The translations under genes were made by a program, and so were the position numbers. The notes under the pieces are model-generated. The model made no database searches, was not told where the DNA came from, and saw only the letters and a list, made by a program, of their open reading frames with translations. 64,000 bases of DNA, from NCBI GenBank assembly GCA_036346225.1, contig JARFIW010000995.1, forward strand, positions 3,001,716-3,065,715. Direction: 5' to 3'. The stretch comes from Platerodrilus igneus. Lineage: Eukaryota > Arthropoda > Insecta > Coleoptera > Lycidae. This document shows positions 44,380-54,134 of the stretch, piece after piece (position 1 is the first letter of the stretch; every line of letters begins with the position of its first letter).

Positions 44380-45502
44380 TCAACTTAGTGTCTCTTTCTT
44401 TCTGTTGATATTACTTAGTTTTAAAATATAAGAATAAATCACACTTAGATTGTTAGTATCAGATTTGAAGTTCAAAACGTTGTTGTTATTATTAATGTGC
44501 ACCATTTCAAGAAAAAGTCTACCTTTGTAACTAACTTCCCTATCTAAAATTTTTACTTTATTAAAATCCGGCAAATGATTTGATTTTTACATGGCAAGAT
44601 AAAGCGCACGAATCTTTTTGATTTTACAGTCACTCCTATGCTGAACAATCCTGGAACGTAACCACTGTGAAGATTGTCCAATGTAGATCTTATCACAATT
44701 ACTGCATGGAATAGAGTATATGACGTTAGAACTACTCAGCATAGGAGTCTCATCTTTAATGGCAGAAAATAATTGATTTATAGTAACAGGGTTGTATTTT
44801 GAAATTATGATGGAGTCATTCCGTAGGACGTTAAGTAATTTTAATGTTAAATTTTAATCATCGGTAGTTTCTTATAACCAATTTCTGTTACAGGTGTCAA
44901 ATCAGTTTTTGTTTTTATTATTATAGTTGTTCCCGAAAATAAGTTTCTTAGTCAGATTTTTTGGAAAGCCATTGTTTATCGCAATTTCTGTTAACAAGTT
45001 AAAATTTTTAAGACGTAAAGAAGGATGTGAAATTTTAAGAATTCTATTTTTTAAACCTAAAATGGTATTCACCTTTTGACTGAGGCTGTGGTTAGAAAAA
45101 GTTTATGTACCTATCTGAACTTGTAGTTTTCCTGTACCAATCTAACATAATTATGTTGTCTGTATACCTAATTAATTTCATGTACAAAAAGGGGATTGTA
45201 CATTCATGCTCTCTTGCCAGAGTAAACTGTATGTGTTTGTTAAAGCTGTTAAAGATTTTTAAAACCTCATTTATTTGATTTTCAGGTACAGCACAAATCA
45301 CATCATCCACATACTTTTTTATAAAAGCTGGAGGCGTGGGTAATTGTGGAATAACCTCGTCAAATAGATAATCCATTATTATTGTGGCAACTATGGGACT
45401 GAGTGGTGAACCCATAGGTGCTCCGAATCTTTGTAAATAAATTTTTTTGTCAAAAGTGAAATATGTGTGATTAAAAATAAAACTTAGGGTTTCAGTAAAC
45501 AA
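44380..45502 (-). pseudogene. Penelope reverse transcriptase plus GIY-YIG, broken
   Basis: 45502-45092 encodes the RT palm: FGAPMGSPLSPIVATIIMD and FIKKYVDDVICAVP, which contains the YVDD catalytic box, followed by TLAREHECTIPFLYMKL. The rest of the RT and the nuclease (YIG and HLPDFNK blocks) continue to 44380 with frame changes and stops. The N-terminal RT motifs lie beyond the truncation at 45518. The family reverse-transcribes its RNA at a nicked target. This copy is dead. Confidence 0.75.
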
Positions 45503-45518
45503 TTCTAAAGGAATAGGA

Positions 45519-46310
45519 ATACAGACAACATAATTATGTTAGATTGGTACAGGAAAACTACAAGTTCAGATAGGTACATAAACTTTTTTTCTAACCACAG
45601 CCTCAGTCAAAAGGTGAATACCATTTTAGGTTTAAAAAATAGAATTCTTAAAATTTCACATCCTTCTTTACGTCTTAAAAATTTTAACTTGTTAACAGAA
45701 ATTGCGATAAACAATGGCTTTCCAAAAAATCTGACTAAGAAACTTATTTTCGGGAACAACTATAATAATAAAAAACAAAAAACTGATTTGACACCTGTAA
45801 CAGAAATTGGTTATAAGAAACTACCGATGATTAAAATTTAACATTAAAATTACTTAACGTCCTACGGAATGACTCCATCATAATTTCAAAATACAACCCT
45901 GTTACTATAAATCAATTATTTTCTGCCATTAAAGATGAGACTCTATGCTGAGTAGTTCTAACGTCATATACTCTATTCCATGCAGTAATTGTGATAAGAT
46001 CTACATTGGACAATCTTCACAGTGGTTACGTTCCAGGATTGTTCAGCATAGGAGTGACTGTAAAATCAAAAAAGATTCGTGCGCTTTATCTTGCCATGTA
46101 AAAAAATCAAATCATTTGCCGGATTTTAATAAAGTAAAAATTTTAGATAGGGAAGTTAGTTACAAAGGTAGACTTTTTCTTGACATGGTGCACATTAATA
46201 ATAACAACAACGTTTTGAACTTCAAATCTGATACTAACAATCTAAGTGTGATTTATTCTTATATTTTAAAACTAAGTAATATCAACAGAAAGAAAGAGAC
46301 ACTAAGTTGA
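45519..46310 (+). pseudogene. Penelope RT C-terminus plus GIY-YIG (inverted partner)
   Basis: 45536-45841 encodes the RT thumb region (WYRKTTSSDRYINFFSNHSL), identical at its start to the end of the minus copy. After a frame break, 45945-46310 gives an uninterrupted nuclease: VIYSIPCSNCDKIYIGQSSQ (Penelope GIY-YIG with CxxC), LRSRIVQHRSDC and KKSNHLPDFNKVKIL, followed by FLDMVHINNN where the minus copy reads FLEMVHINNN. The Glu-to-Asp change is at a position that is acidic in the sibling copy. Confidence 0.75.
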
Positions 46311-46554
46311 ATTTTATGCAATAATTTCTGTAAGTATTGAAATCAGGTTCTACCAACACCTGTCACTTAATTAGGTTTGCATACCTGGTCAAACATATTA
46401 CCATGTGAAGTTACAATTTTAATCTGTTAGTTTGTTTATTTAGTGCTAAGAATGTTAACCTAGTATGTTTCAATGTAGTTACTATTTTACACTCCAGTTT
46501 TTGTAAGTTAATGTATTTTATTTGAATGTTGACATGGATGTTTATAATTTTGTA

Positions 46555-46596
46555 GCACCCTGAGGAAGATATAAAAATTAAATCAAAAGCTTGGTA
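46555..46596 (+). ncRNA. Hammerhead-ribozyme-like motif (damaged second box)
   Basis: ACC, then CTGAGGA (fits CTGANGA), extra A, a weakened stem II (GATATA/TAAATC), then AAAA instead of GAAA, AGCT and GGT. The loss of the G12 position should abolish cleavage. Confidence 0.5.
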
Positions 46597-46694
46597 AAGA
46601 ACAAAGAGTTTTTAATTTTACCTTTATGAACGTAGACCTATAAACCCGTTACTGCACTTCTTATTGATAATAATTAAAGGTCGTTACACATAAT

Positions 46695-46695
46695 A

Positions 46696-46727
<32 letters not shown>

Positions 46728-46736
46728 TATATATAT
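46695..46736. repeat. (TA)n tract
   Basis: Two runs of TA units with one phase break. The LTR element starts directly after it. Confidence 0.9.
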
Positions 46737-48843
46737 TACTCATATTTAGATCAGGGTAGAAAATTAAATAATCACATCAAATAATTTTAATCACCGTGTA
46801 GAAGCTTTGGGAAGAGGTACGCTTTATTAAAACCGTGAAGCATAAAAGGTTATTAGTTTCATTAAACATAAGAGATTTAAATCATGTACAAGACGCTTTA
46901 TATCAAAAGAAGCAGTATTAAAAGCTCTGCGTGTAATGTAATTATTCCTAAACAAATGGAAATTACGTGCAAAATTTATATTAATTAACCCTATTTTAAG
47001 TAACCGGTAGTAAAACAAAGTGTACACATAATAATTAATAGTTAACTTGTATTCGCTAAAATGAAAGGATAGAAGTCAATTTTAATTGGAGTTAATTAAA
47101 CCATTATTAATAATAAGCATAAAAGTGTGAAAATCCAAGATTATAATACCAGAAAATAAAGCTCTGAGAATTAATATTATTTTGAACACCTGCGTAGTTT
47201 AAATATCACGTACGGCGAAAATTGGGTAGATAACAAATGGTTTCAAAGAATCTTGAAGAAACCGTGGCTTAATATTCACGAGAAGGTGCGATACGGGGTT
47301 ATTAAACCCAGATAGTCCACATGGACTAAAAATAAAATCGATAATAAAGAATATCAATTTGCACCAATGCGAACAGGTTAGAAAAGGAAAGAAAATGCGT
47401 CAAGCAAAGACACATATAGTAAAAGGCGTGATTTAAGCAACGTCACGAGGGTCACAATTGGTTGAAAATAGGATGCAAATATCAGAGGTAGAAACAACGA
47501 TTTCTGTACAAAATTAATTAGCTTTTCTCGGACATGTTTGCGTGCCGTGTGAGAATTTCTGAGATTTTAAATGGGGCGAGTACAAAATTCGTAAAAACCG
47601 ACGCGCGAGCGACGGACTGGGAACATGGCATGAGAAATTCTTTAGAATTACCCGTTTTGGGGAACAGACCGACAGACAGGCTTTTGCTATATATACCGAG
47701 GTGAATATAAACAAGCTCTCTTAGACTTTTGACTATTCGATGCGTTAAAAGCTCTTACATCCGCGACTTGATTGAAGATGTTAAACAGTGCATTTTAGTT
47801 TGATAAAATAATTTAAAGTTTGCTCGTATATTTTAGTGATTCAAAATAGTTTGTTATTTACGTGCTAACATGAATGTACTTCAGTGCACTTAGATACAAG
47901 GTAATAAAATTTAGTATCACTGTACCAATTAGCAAAATTTACAACGACAAATGTATACACAAAAGTAGGCAGTTTTGGCGTATATTGGTGAAAGACGCAT
48001 GAATTTCTTTGCTATTTTTCGGGGTGTTAATAATTAAATGGTTCAAATACGTGTCTGGATCCACGAAACAAGGGTCAGATATACACAGATGAGTTCCGGA
48101 AAAGCCCCGAAACAACTTTAAATAAATGGTGATGGAGAAAATTTTAAAACGTTGAGAATTAGAAGCCGTAAATATAATCCTGTTGGAATGGTGTGATTAA
48201 CTAAAGGGACGATGTACATTAAAGCTACGAGGACAGTAACCTTCAGGTAAATTATACTATTTTGTTTGACATTTTGTGTGTGTTGAATTACTTGATAATT
48301 GATTTACTTTAAATGGACATTAGTGAAATTGTACTAACCATAAAATTTTAATGTTAAGATGAAATTTGCTTGTTTAAGTAGAAAGGGTATTTAGTATTGA
48401 TGTTCTGGATTATGATGAAATTTTAGGTATGTCTTTGAGCTCAATTAGACGAACCTGGTTAATTAACGTAAAGGGTGGTAGATGCTCCTTTTACTCTGCA
48501 TATATTGTTATATTAATTAGTAGGCATCCTACAAGGACTTTAATTCTGGATGCACGTTAAAATGATAATAAAATTAATCTTGAAATTCTTTTAAAACTGA
48601 AATTTATGCTGAATTTTAATCTTGAAATTTTAATGTATTGTGAATATTGATGTAAATAGAGTTGACGTTGATGTTTGTGGTAGGAATGTGTTGTTTAATT
48701 TTATGAATGAGGAGGTTTATAAAATTAGGTGAGCAGCTGAAGCGAAACCAAGATCACAGCAGTTTATGACGCCCAATCGGTGGGACTAGAATTTTTTTGT
48801 TGAAAGGACCCAGTTCCCGCATTCAAAGGAGAATATCACAGCA
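46737..48843 (+). repeat. 5' LTR
   Basis: Begins TACTCATATTTAGATC and ends GAGAATATCACAGCA. TATA box at about 47688 (CTATATATACC). An internal PBS-like block (TTATGACGCCCAATCGGTGG, about 48766-48785) lies some 60 bases before the LTR end. Confidence 0.85.
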
Positions 48844-48848
48844 GTTTA

Positions 48849-48874
48849 TGGCGACCACAACGTGAGGGCTCGAG
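48849..48874 (+). promoter_or_regulatory. Primer-binding site, tRNA-Lys-like
   Basis: Five bases after the 5' LTR, TGGCGACCACAACGTGAGGG matches the complement of the tRNA-Lys 3' end (TGGCGCCCAACGTGGGGCTC) with small insertions and a substitution, and the match continues into GCTCGAG. tRNA-Lys is a common Gypsy primer. The mismatches suggest imperfect or lost priming. Confidence 0.65.
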
Positions 48875-48983
48875 TTCCAAATAAAATTTTGTGATTTTAT
48901 TCCAGGAAACTGGCGATCTGAGAGAGAGTTTCGTGTGTGTATAAATTTAAGAGTATTTTAGAGTGTGTGAGTGATTAGAACGT

Positions 48984-50353
48984 ATGCAGAGAAAGGAGTG
49001 GTTAAGGAGTCAAGGAGTGGAAATTGGAAGTGACGATAGTGCATTGTGTGGGAAAATTTCGAAAATGGAAGAAGCTGGAGGCAGTAGAGATCAGTCGAGG
49101 ACGGAATCAGGGGATCAAGGAAATGAGTTAATGATGAGAATGTTAGAGGAAATGCGATTAGCTAGGGAGGAGTCCAACAGAAAATTAGAACTGCTAAGCG
49201 AAGAATCTAATAGAGCGAGGAGGAGTCCAACCAAAAATTAGAGCAGATAAGCGGGAAAATTGAACAAAATACTAAAGAATTTACAGAATTTAAAGATAGT
49301 CTTACCGTGAAACTGGGGCAAGTAGAAAATAGGGTTGAAAAAAATGAGCGTGATATTGCAGATCTTCGACAGGAAATGGGACATTTAAAGTCCGAAGTAC
49401 GCATTTTTTGTGAAGAAGAGATTAATGTAAAAATGACTGAAGTAACGGACTCATGTAGGGATCAGTTAGGCAGGGTAGAACGCGAAGCTAGTAGTATCAA
49501 ATACAACATGTCAAATTTAACGGGGGATGGTCCCAGATTTTCTACAGGTGGAGTATCATTGGACCAACACATGAAATTTTATGGCGATAACAGGGTAAAT
49601 CCACAAATTTTTATTAATAGTGTAAGAAATCTAGTGGGAAATTTATTTGACGAACAGACTAAACTAAATACGATAAAGGCTTTATTAAAAGACAATGCGG
49701 AAGCGTGGTACAATTTAGTAGGACAGGACATAGACACGTATCAGGACTTTGAAAACAAATTTCTAAAGCACTACTGGAGTGACCACAGACAAGACCAGGT
49801 ACGAGACGACTTAATCACAGGGAAATTTAAGAGAGAATTTTCAGGAAGTAGGGAGCAATATGCTATACGCAAGTATAGCATAGCAAAGCAACTGAACCCA
49901 CCACTGACGGACCGACAAATTATTAAGTATTTATCACGACACTTCGAGGTAGACATAAGACAGCACGTAGCGCTACAGAACATAGTGGACAGAGAAATGT
50001 TTTTGGAATACCTGCAGAGGTACGACGACGTAAGTAGTGGACGACCTCGGGATAATAGGGAAAGACAGATCAACACAGTTAGGTTTGACAATAGACGGGA
50101 CAACTATGCTAGAAGGGGGAATAGTTACGGATACCAGCGACAGAATTGGGAACAGAGACGACCATACGTTAGGACTAATAGTTTAGGAAGGGGACCTGCA
50201 CCGAGACCGGGACCTACCAGAATGAATAGTTCACCAGACATGAGCGGGACTGCTAATACAGACACGGAACGAGTGGAAACGCCTAGGACATACGCGGAGG
50301 TGACGGCTAGACCAGGACCGAGTAGGGAAAACAGACCTGGACAGGATTTTTAG
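48984..50353 (+). pseudogene. gag, one frameshift
   Basis: The frame starts at the ATG at 48984 and encodes a charged coiled-coil region with a repeated EESNRKLE/EESNQKLE unit. A one-base slip near 49218, within that repeat, moves the frame, which then runs uninterrupted to 50353 (about 456 residues in all). The second part has a retrotransposon gag core (LLKDNAEAWYNLVGQ, FENKFLKHYWSDHRQDQVRD, GSREQYAIRKYSIAKQL), which forms the particle shell. It ends with an Arg/Pro-rich tail (GRGPAPRPGPTRMN) and no CCHC knuckle. The slip could be decay; otherwise this ORF is intact. Confidence 0.8.
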
Positions 50354-50354
50354 A

Positions 50355-51386
50355 ACGCGACAGACCACTAGATTTCAGTGTAAATGTATATGAACATCCA
50401 CGTGAATTTTTCAAAATTGAGGAGGAAGTAGAGCCAGAAACTGAGGAAAAATTATGTTTTCAATTATTAATTTAGAAATTTTTGAGAATAATGTAGAAGT
50501 ATTACTTGATACAGGGGCAGAGGCGAGTTTAATATCGGAGGAATTCGTCAGCAAAATTAGGGATAAGGTTTGTGATAGAATTATGCCTATAAAGCGTAGC
50601 CATTTAGTAGCTCCAAATAAAAAGAAGTTTGCTGTAGTAAATAGTGTTGTGGTGCTTAGGATAGATATAGGAGATTTAAGCTGTGAACAGGAGTTTGTAA
50701 TTGTACCTGGACTGAAGTTTCAGAGCATTTTAGGTGTTGACTGTATGATGAAGTTAGGGGTTTTGATAGATATGGAAAGGAAGGTAGTAAGGATTAAGGA
50801 TAGGGTAGTGCCATGGAAGGGCAGTTATGAAGTCACAGAGGATGACACGGGGTTTAGTATTAATGTAGTAGAGGTAGAGGATGATGAAGGTAAACAGATC
50901 AACGCAATAAGATGTCCAGAGGAAAGGAAAGTAGAGGTTCAAGCTTTAATACAAAAACATGCAGAATTAGTGGGGGTAGAAGCAACAGCAGCAGATCGGG
51001 AGCAGGTGAAGGCAGAATTATTTGTGATGAGGTTAAGTGGCAAATTTGTTTTTAATAAAGTAGATTTAAGGAATTCATTCTGGCGGATTCCATTACACAA
51101 AAATTCTAGAAGGTACATAGGATTTTCCGTAGAGAGAAAAATCGAGAATTGTAAAGTAGTATCGTTTGGTTTGTCGGCAGAAAGGGACACAATAATAAAT
51201 GAGAAACAGGCAAGTGTAGGGACTGAAGAAGAAGTAATATTTAAGAGTAAGAATAATAGGGATGATAAGTTTATTGTATGTGAGAGAACAGGGATGTTAA
51301 GTATAGATATAGAAGGGGGAGAAATAGGGATGAAGAGTATTAGGATAGTTAGACGAAAGACTTGGAGGGGTCAAGAAGAGAATTAG
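50355..51386 (+). pseudogene. Truncated pol: protease plus RT trace
   Basis: A short leader (LERDRPLDFSVNVYEHP) overlaps the gag end in another frame and stops. From the ATG at 50454 a 310-codon frame encodes a retropepsin (VEVLLDTGAEASLIS, the D-T-G active site; ILGVDCMMKLG), about 120 residues. Next comes FNKVDLRNSFWRIPLHKNSR, the start of the RT palm equivalent to the LDL..GYWQIPL motif. The RT catalytic YxDD box, RNase H and integrase are absent, and the last ~75 residues are unfamiliar and charged, so an internal deletion has fused unrelated sequence. Confidence 0.75.
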
Positions 51387-51950
51387 ATTTAAATAACTTG
51401 ATGAACAAAGGATAGAGATAGGTGAACTTTAGTATAGATATAGAACAAGAGATAGAATAGGTGTATATGGAAGAGTAGAAGTAAGTGTTTATAGAAAATA
51501 AAGCTAGGTATGGGATAAATATGGGAGATAGTTAGAAATAGGTTTAGGATGAGAATAAAGAGTAAATGTAGGAAGAAAATAAGATAGATTAAGTATAGAT
51601 ATTTCATATAAGATTAGAGGAGAGTTAGGAATAGAGTAAGAGTATGATAGGTATATAGGATTAGGTAGGGGGAAGTAAAGTATAGTGAAGATTAGTTAAA
51701 AGTTAGGAATAGGATAGGTATATAGGATAAGATGGATAAGTAGGATGAAGTTAGGGATAATTTCAGTTTATAAAATTAGGTGAGAGTTAGGAATAAGATA
51801 GGGATATAGGACAGGTGTAAATAATTTTTTTGATTGGATAAAGTAGGTAAGTTAGATAGATAAGGGTAGAGAGAGATAGGCAATTATTTTTGTAATTTTT
51901 TTTTGTCTAAATGCTTTATATTTGCATTCAAATAAGTGGGATTATTTGTA
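51387..51950 (+). other. Purine-rich, C-poor stretch
   Basis: Over 500 bases are almost devoid of C on the plus strand, built from AGGATAGG, TATAGGATTAGG and AATAGGATAGG-like units without exact periodicity. The bias begins inside the pol frame. It precedes the polypurine tract. No coding role seen. Confidence 0.6.
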
Positions 51951-51967
51951 TTCAAATAGGGGGAAAA
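51951..51967 (+). promoter_or_regulatory. Polypurine tract
   Basis: CAAATAGGGGGAAAA directly before the 3' LTR start; this primes plus-strand DNA synthesis in LTR elements. Confidence 0.7.
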
Positions 51968-54126
51968 TACTCATATTTAGACCAGGGTAGAAAATTAAAT
52001 AATCACATCAAATAATTTTAATCACCGTGTAGAAGCTTTGGGAAGAGGTACGCTTTATTAAAACCGTGAAGCATAAAAGGTTATTAGTTTCATTAAACAT
52101 AAGAGATTTAAATCATGTACAAGACGCTTTATATCAAAAGAAGCAGTATTAAAAAGCTCTGCGTGTAATGTAATTGTTCCTAAACAAATGGAAATTACGT
52201 GCAAAATTTATATTAATTAACCCTATTTTAAGTAACCGGTAGTAAAACAAAGTGTACACATAATAATTAATAGTTAACTTGTATTCGCTAAAAATGAAAG
52301 GATAGAAGTCAATTTTAATTGGAGTTAATTAAACCATTATTAATAATAAGCATAAAAGTGTGAAAATCCAAGATTATAATACCAGAAAATAAAGCTCTGA
52401 GAATTAATATTATTTTGAACACCTGCGTAGTTTAAATATCACGTACGGCGAAAATTGGGTAGATAACAAATGGTTTCAAAGAATCTTGAAGAAACCGTGG
52501 TTTAATATTCACGAGAAGGTGCGATACGGGGTTATTAAACCCAGATAGTCCACATGGACTAAAAATAAAATCGATAATAAAGAATATCAATTTGCACCAA
52601 TGCGAACAGGTTAGAAAAGGAAAGAGAAAATGCGTCAAGCAAAGACACATATAGTAAAAGGCGTGATTTAAGCAACGTCACGAGGGTCACAATTGGTTGA
52701 AAATAGGATGCAAATATCAGAGGTAGAAACAACGATTTCTGTACAAAATTAATTAGCTTTTCTCGGACATGTTTGCGTGCCGTGTGAGAATTTCTGAGAT
52801 TTTAAATGGGGCGAGTACAAAATTCGTAAAAACCGACGCGCGAGCGACGGACTGGGAACATGGCATGAGAAATTCTTTAGAATTACCCGTTTTGGGGAAC
52901 AGACCGACAGACAGGCTTTTTGCTATATATACCGAGGTGAATATAAACAAGCTCTCTTAGACTTTTGACTATTCGATGCGTTAAAAGCTCTTACATCCGC
53001 GACTTGATTGAAGATGTTAAACATTGCATTTTAGTTTGATAAAATAATTTAAAGTTTGCTCGTATATTTTAGTGATTCAAAATAGTTTGTTATTTACGTG
53101 CTAACATGAATGTACTTCAGTGCACTTAGATACAAGGTAATAAAATTTAGTATCACTGTACCAATTAGCAAAATTTACAACGACAAATGTATACACAAAA
53201 GTAGGCAGTTTTGGCGTATATTGGTGAAAGACGCATGAATTTCTTTGCTATTTTCGGGGTGTTAATAATTAAATGGTTCAAATACGTGTCTGGATCCACG
53301 AAACAAGGGTCAGATATACACAGATGAGTTCCGGAAAAGCCCCGAAACAACTTTAAATAAATGGTGATGGAGAAAATTTTAAAAGCGTTGAGAATTAGAA
53401 GCCGTAAATATAATCCTGTTGGAATGGTGTGATTAACTAAAGGGACGATGTACATTAAAGCTACGAGGACAGTAACCTTCAGGTAAATTATACTATTTTG
53501 TTTGACATTTTGGTGTGTGTTGAATAACTTTATTATACTATTTTGTTTGACATTTTGTGTGTGTTGAATTACTTGATAATTGATTTACTTTAAATGGACA
53601 TTAGTGAAATTGTACTAACCATAAAATTTTAATGTTAAGATGAAATTTGCTTGTTTAAGTAGAAAGGGTATTTAGTATTGATGTTCTGGATTATGATGAA
53701 ATTTTAGGTATGTCTTTGAGCTCAATTAGACGAACCTGGTTAATTAACGTAAAGGGGTGGTAGATGCTCCTTTTACTCTGCATATATTGTTATATTAATT
53801 AGTAGGCATCCTACAAGGACTTTAATTCTGGATGCACGTTAAAATGATAATAAAATTAATCTTGAAATTCTTTTTAAAACTGAAATTTATGCTGAATTTT
53901 AATCTTGAAATTTTAATGTATTGTGAATATTGATGTAAATAGAGTTGACGTTGATGTTTGTGGTAGGAATGTGTTGTTTAATTTTATGAATGAGGAGGTT
54001 TATAAAATTAGGTGAGCAGCTGAAGCGAAACCAGGATCACAGCAGTTTATGACGCCCAATCGGTGGGACTAGAATTTTTTTGTTGAAAGGACCCAGTTCC
54101 CGCATTCAAAGGAGAATATCACAGCA
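51968..54126 (+). repeat. 3' LTR
   Basis: Near-identical to 46737-48843, beginning TACTCATATTTAGACC and ending AATATCACAGCA. It contains an extra tandem copy of ~45 bp (unit at 53488-53532 repeated at 53533-53577) that is absent from the 5' LTR. TATA box at 52923-52932. Confidence 0.85.
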
Positions 54127-54134
54127 ATATATAT

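Larger units (their letters stand above)
44024..46672. mobile_element. Penelope-like element as a divergent inverted pair
   Basis: Minus copy 45518-44024 and plus copy 45519-46672 share the same 3' 1.15 kb, including the nuclease region, the 3' region and a hammerhead-like core. They are joined head to head at about 45518, and the minus copy contains about 400 bp more reverse transcriptase. Both outer ends read AAGAAGTGCAGTAACGGG or its inverse and abut AT repeats. The structure fits one insertion event that made a truncated inverted partner, as known for Penelope. Confidence 0.8.
46737..54126 (+). mobile_element. LTR retrotransposon, Gypsy-type, with collapsed pol
   Basis: Two LTRs of about 2107 and 2159 bp flank a 3.1-kb interior holding a PBS, gag, an aspartic protease, a trace of reverse transcriptase, a purine-rich stretch and a polypurine tract. 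No RNase H or integrase is visible, so it could only move with help. The LTRs are nearly identical apart from one ~45-bp duplication and a few indels, which indicates a recent insertion. It sits within AT repeats on both sides (ATATA before TACTCAT, ATATATA after CAGCA), consistent with a TA-rich target. Confidence 0.85.

Noticed and set aside
47514..47714. 66-codon minus frame in the LTR and its copy at 52753-52950
   Set aside because: It is present only because the LTR is repeated, lies antisense over the TATA region, and has no motif.
49771..50103. 110-codon minus-strand frame
   Set aside because: Antisense of gag.
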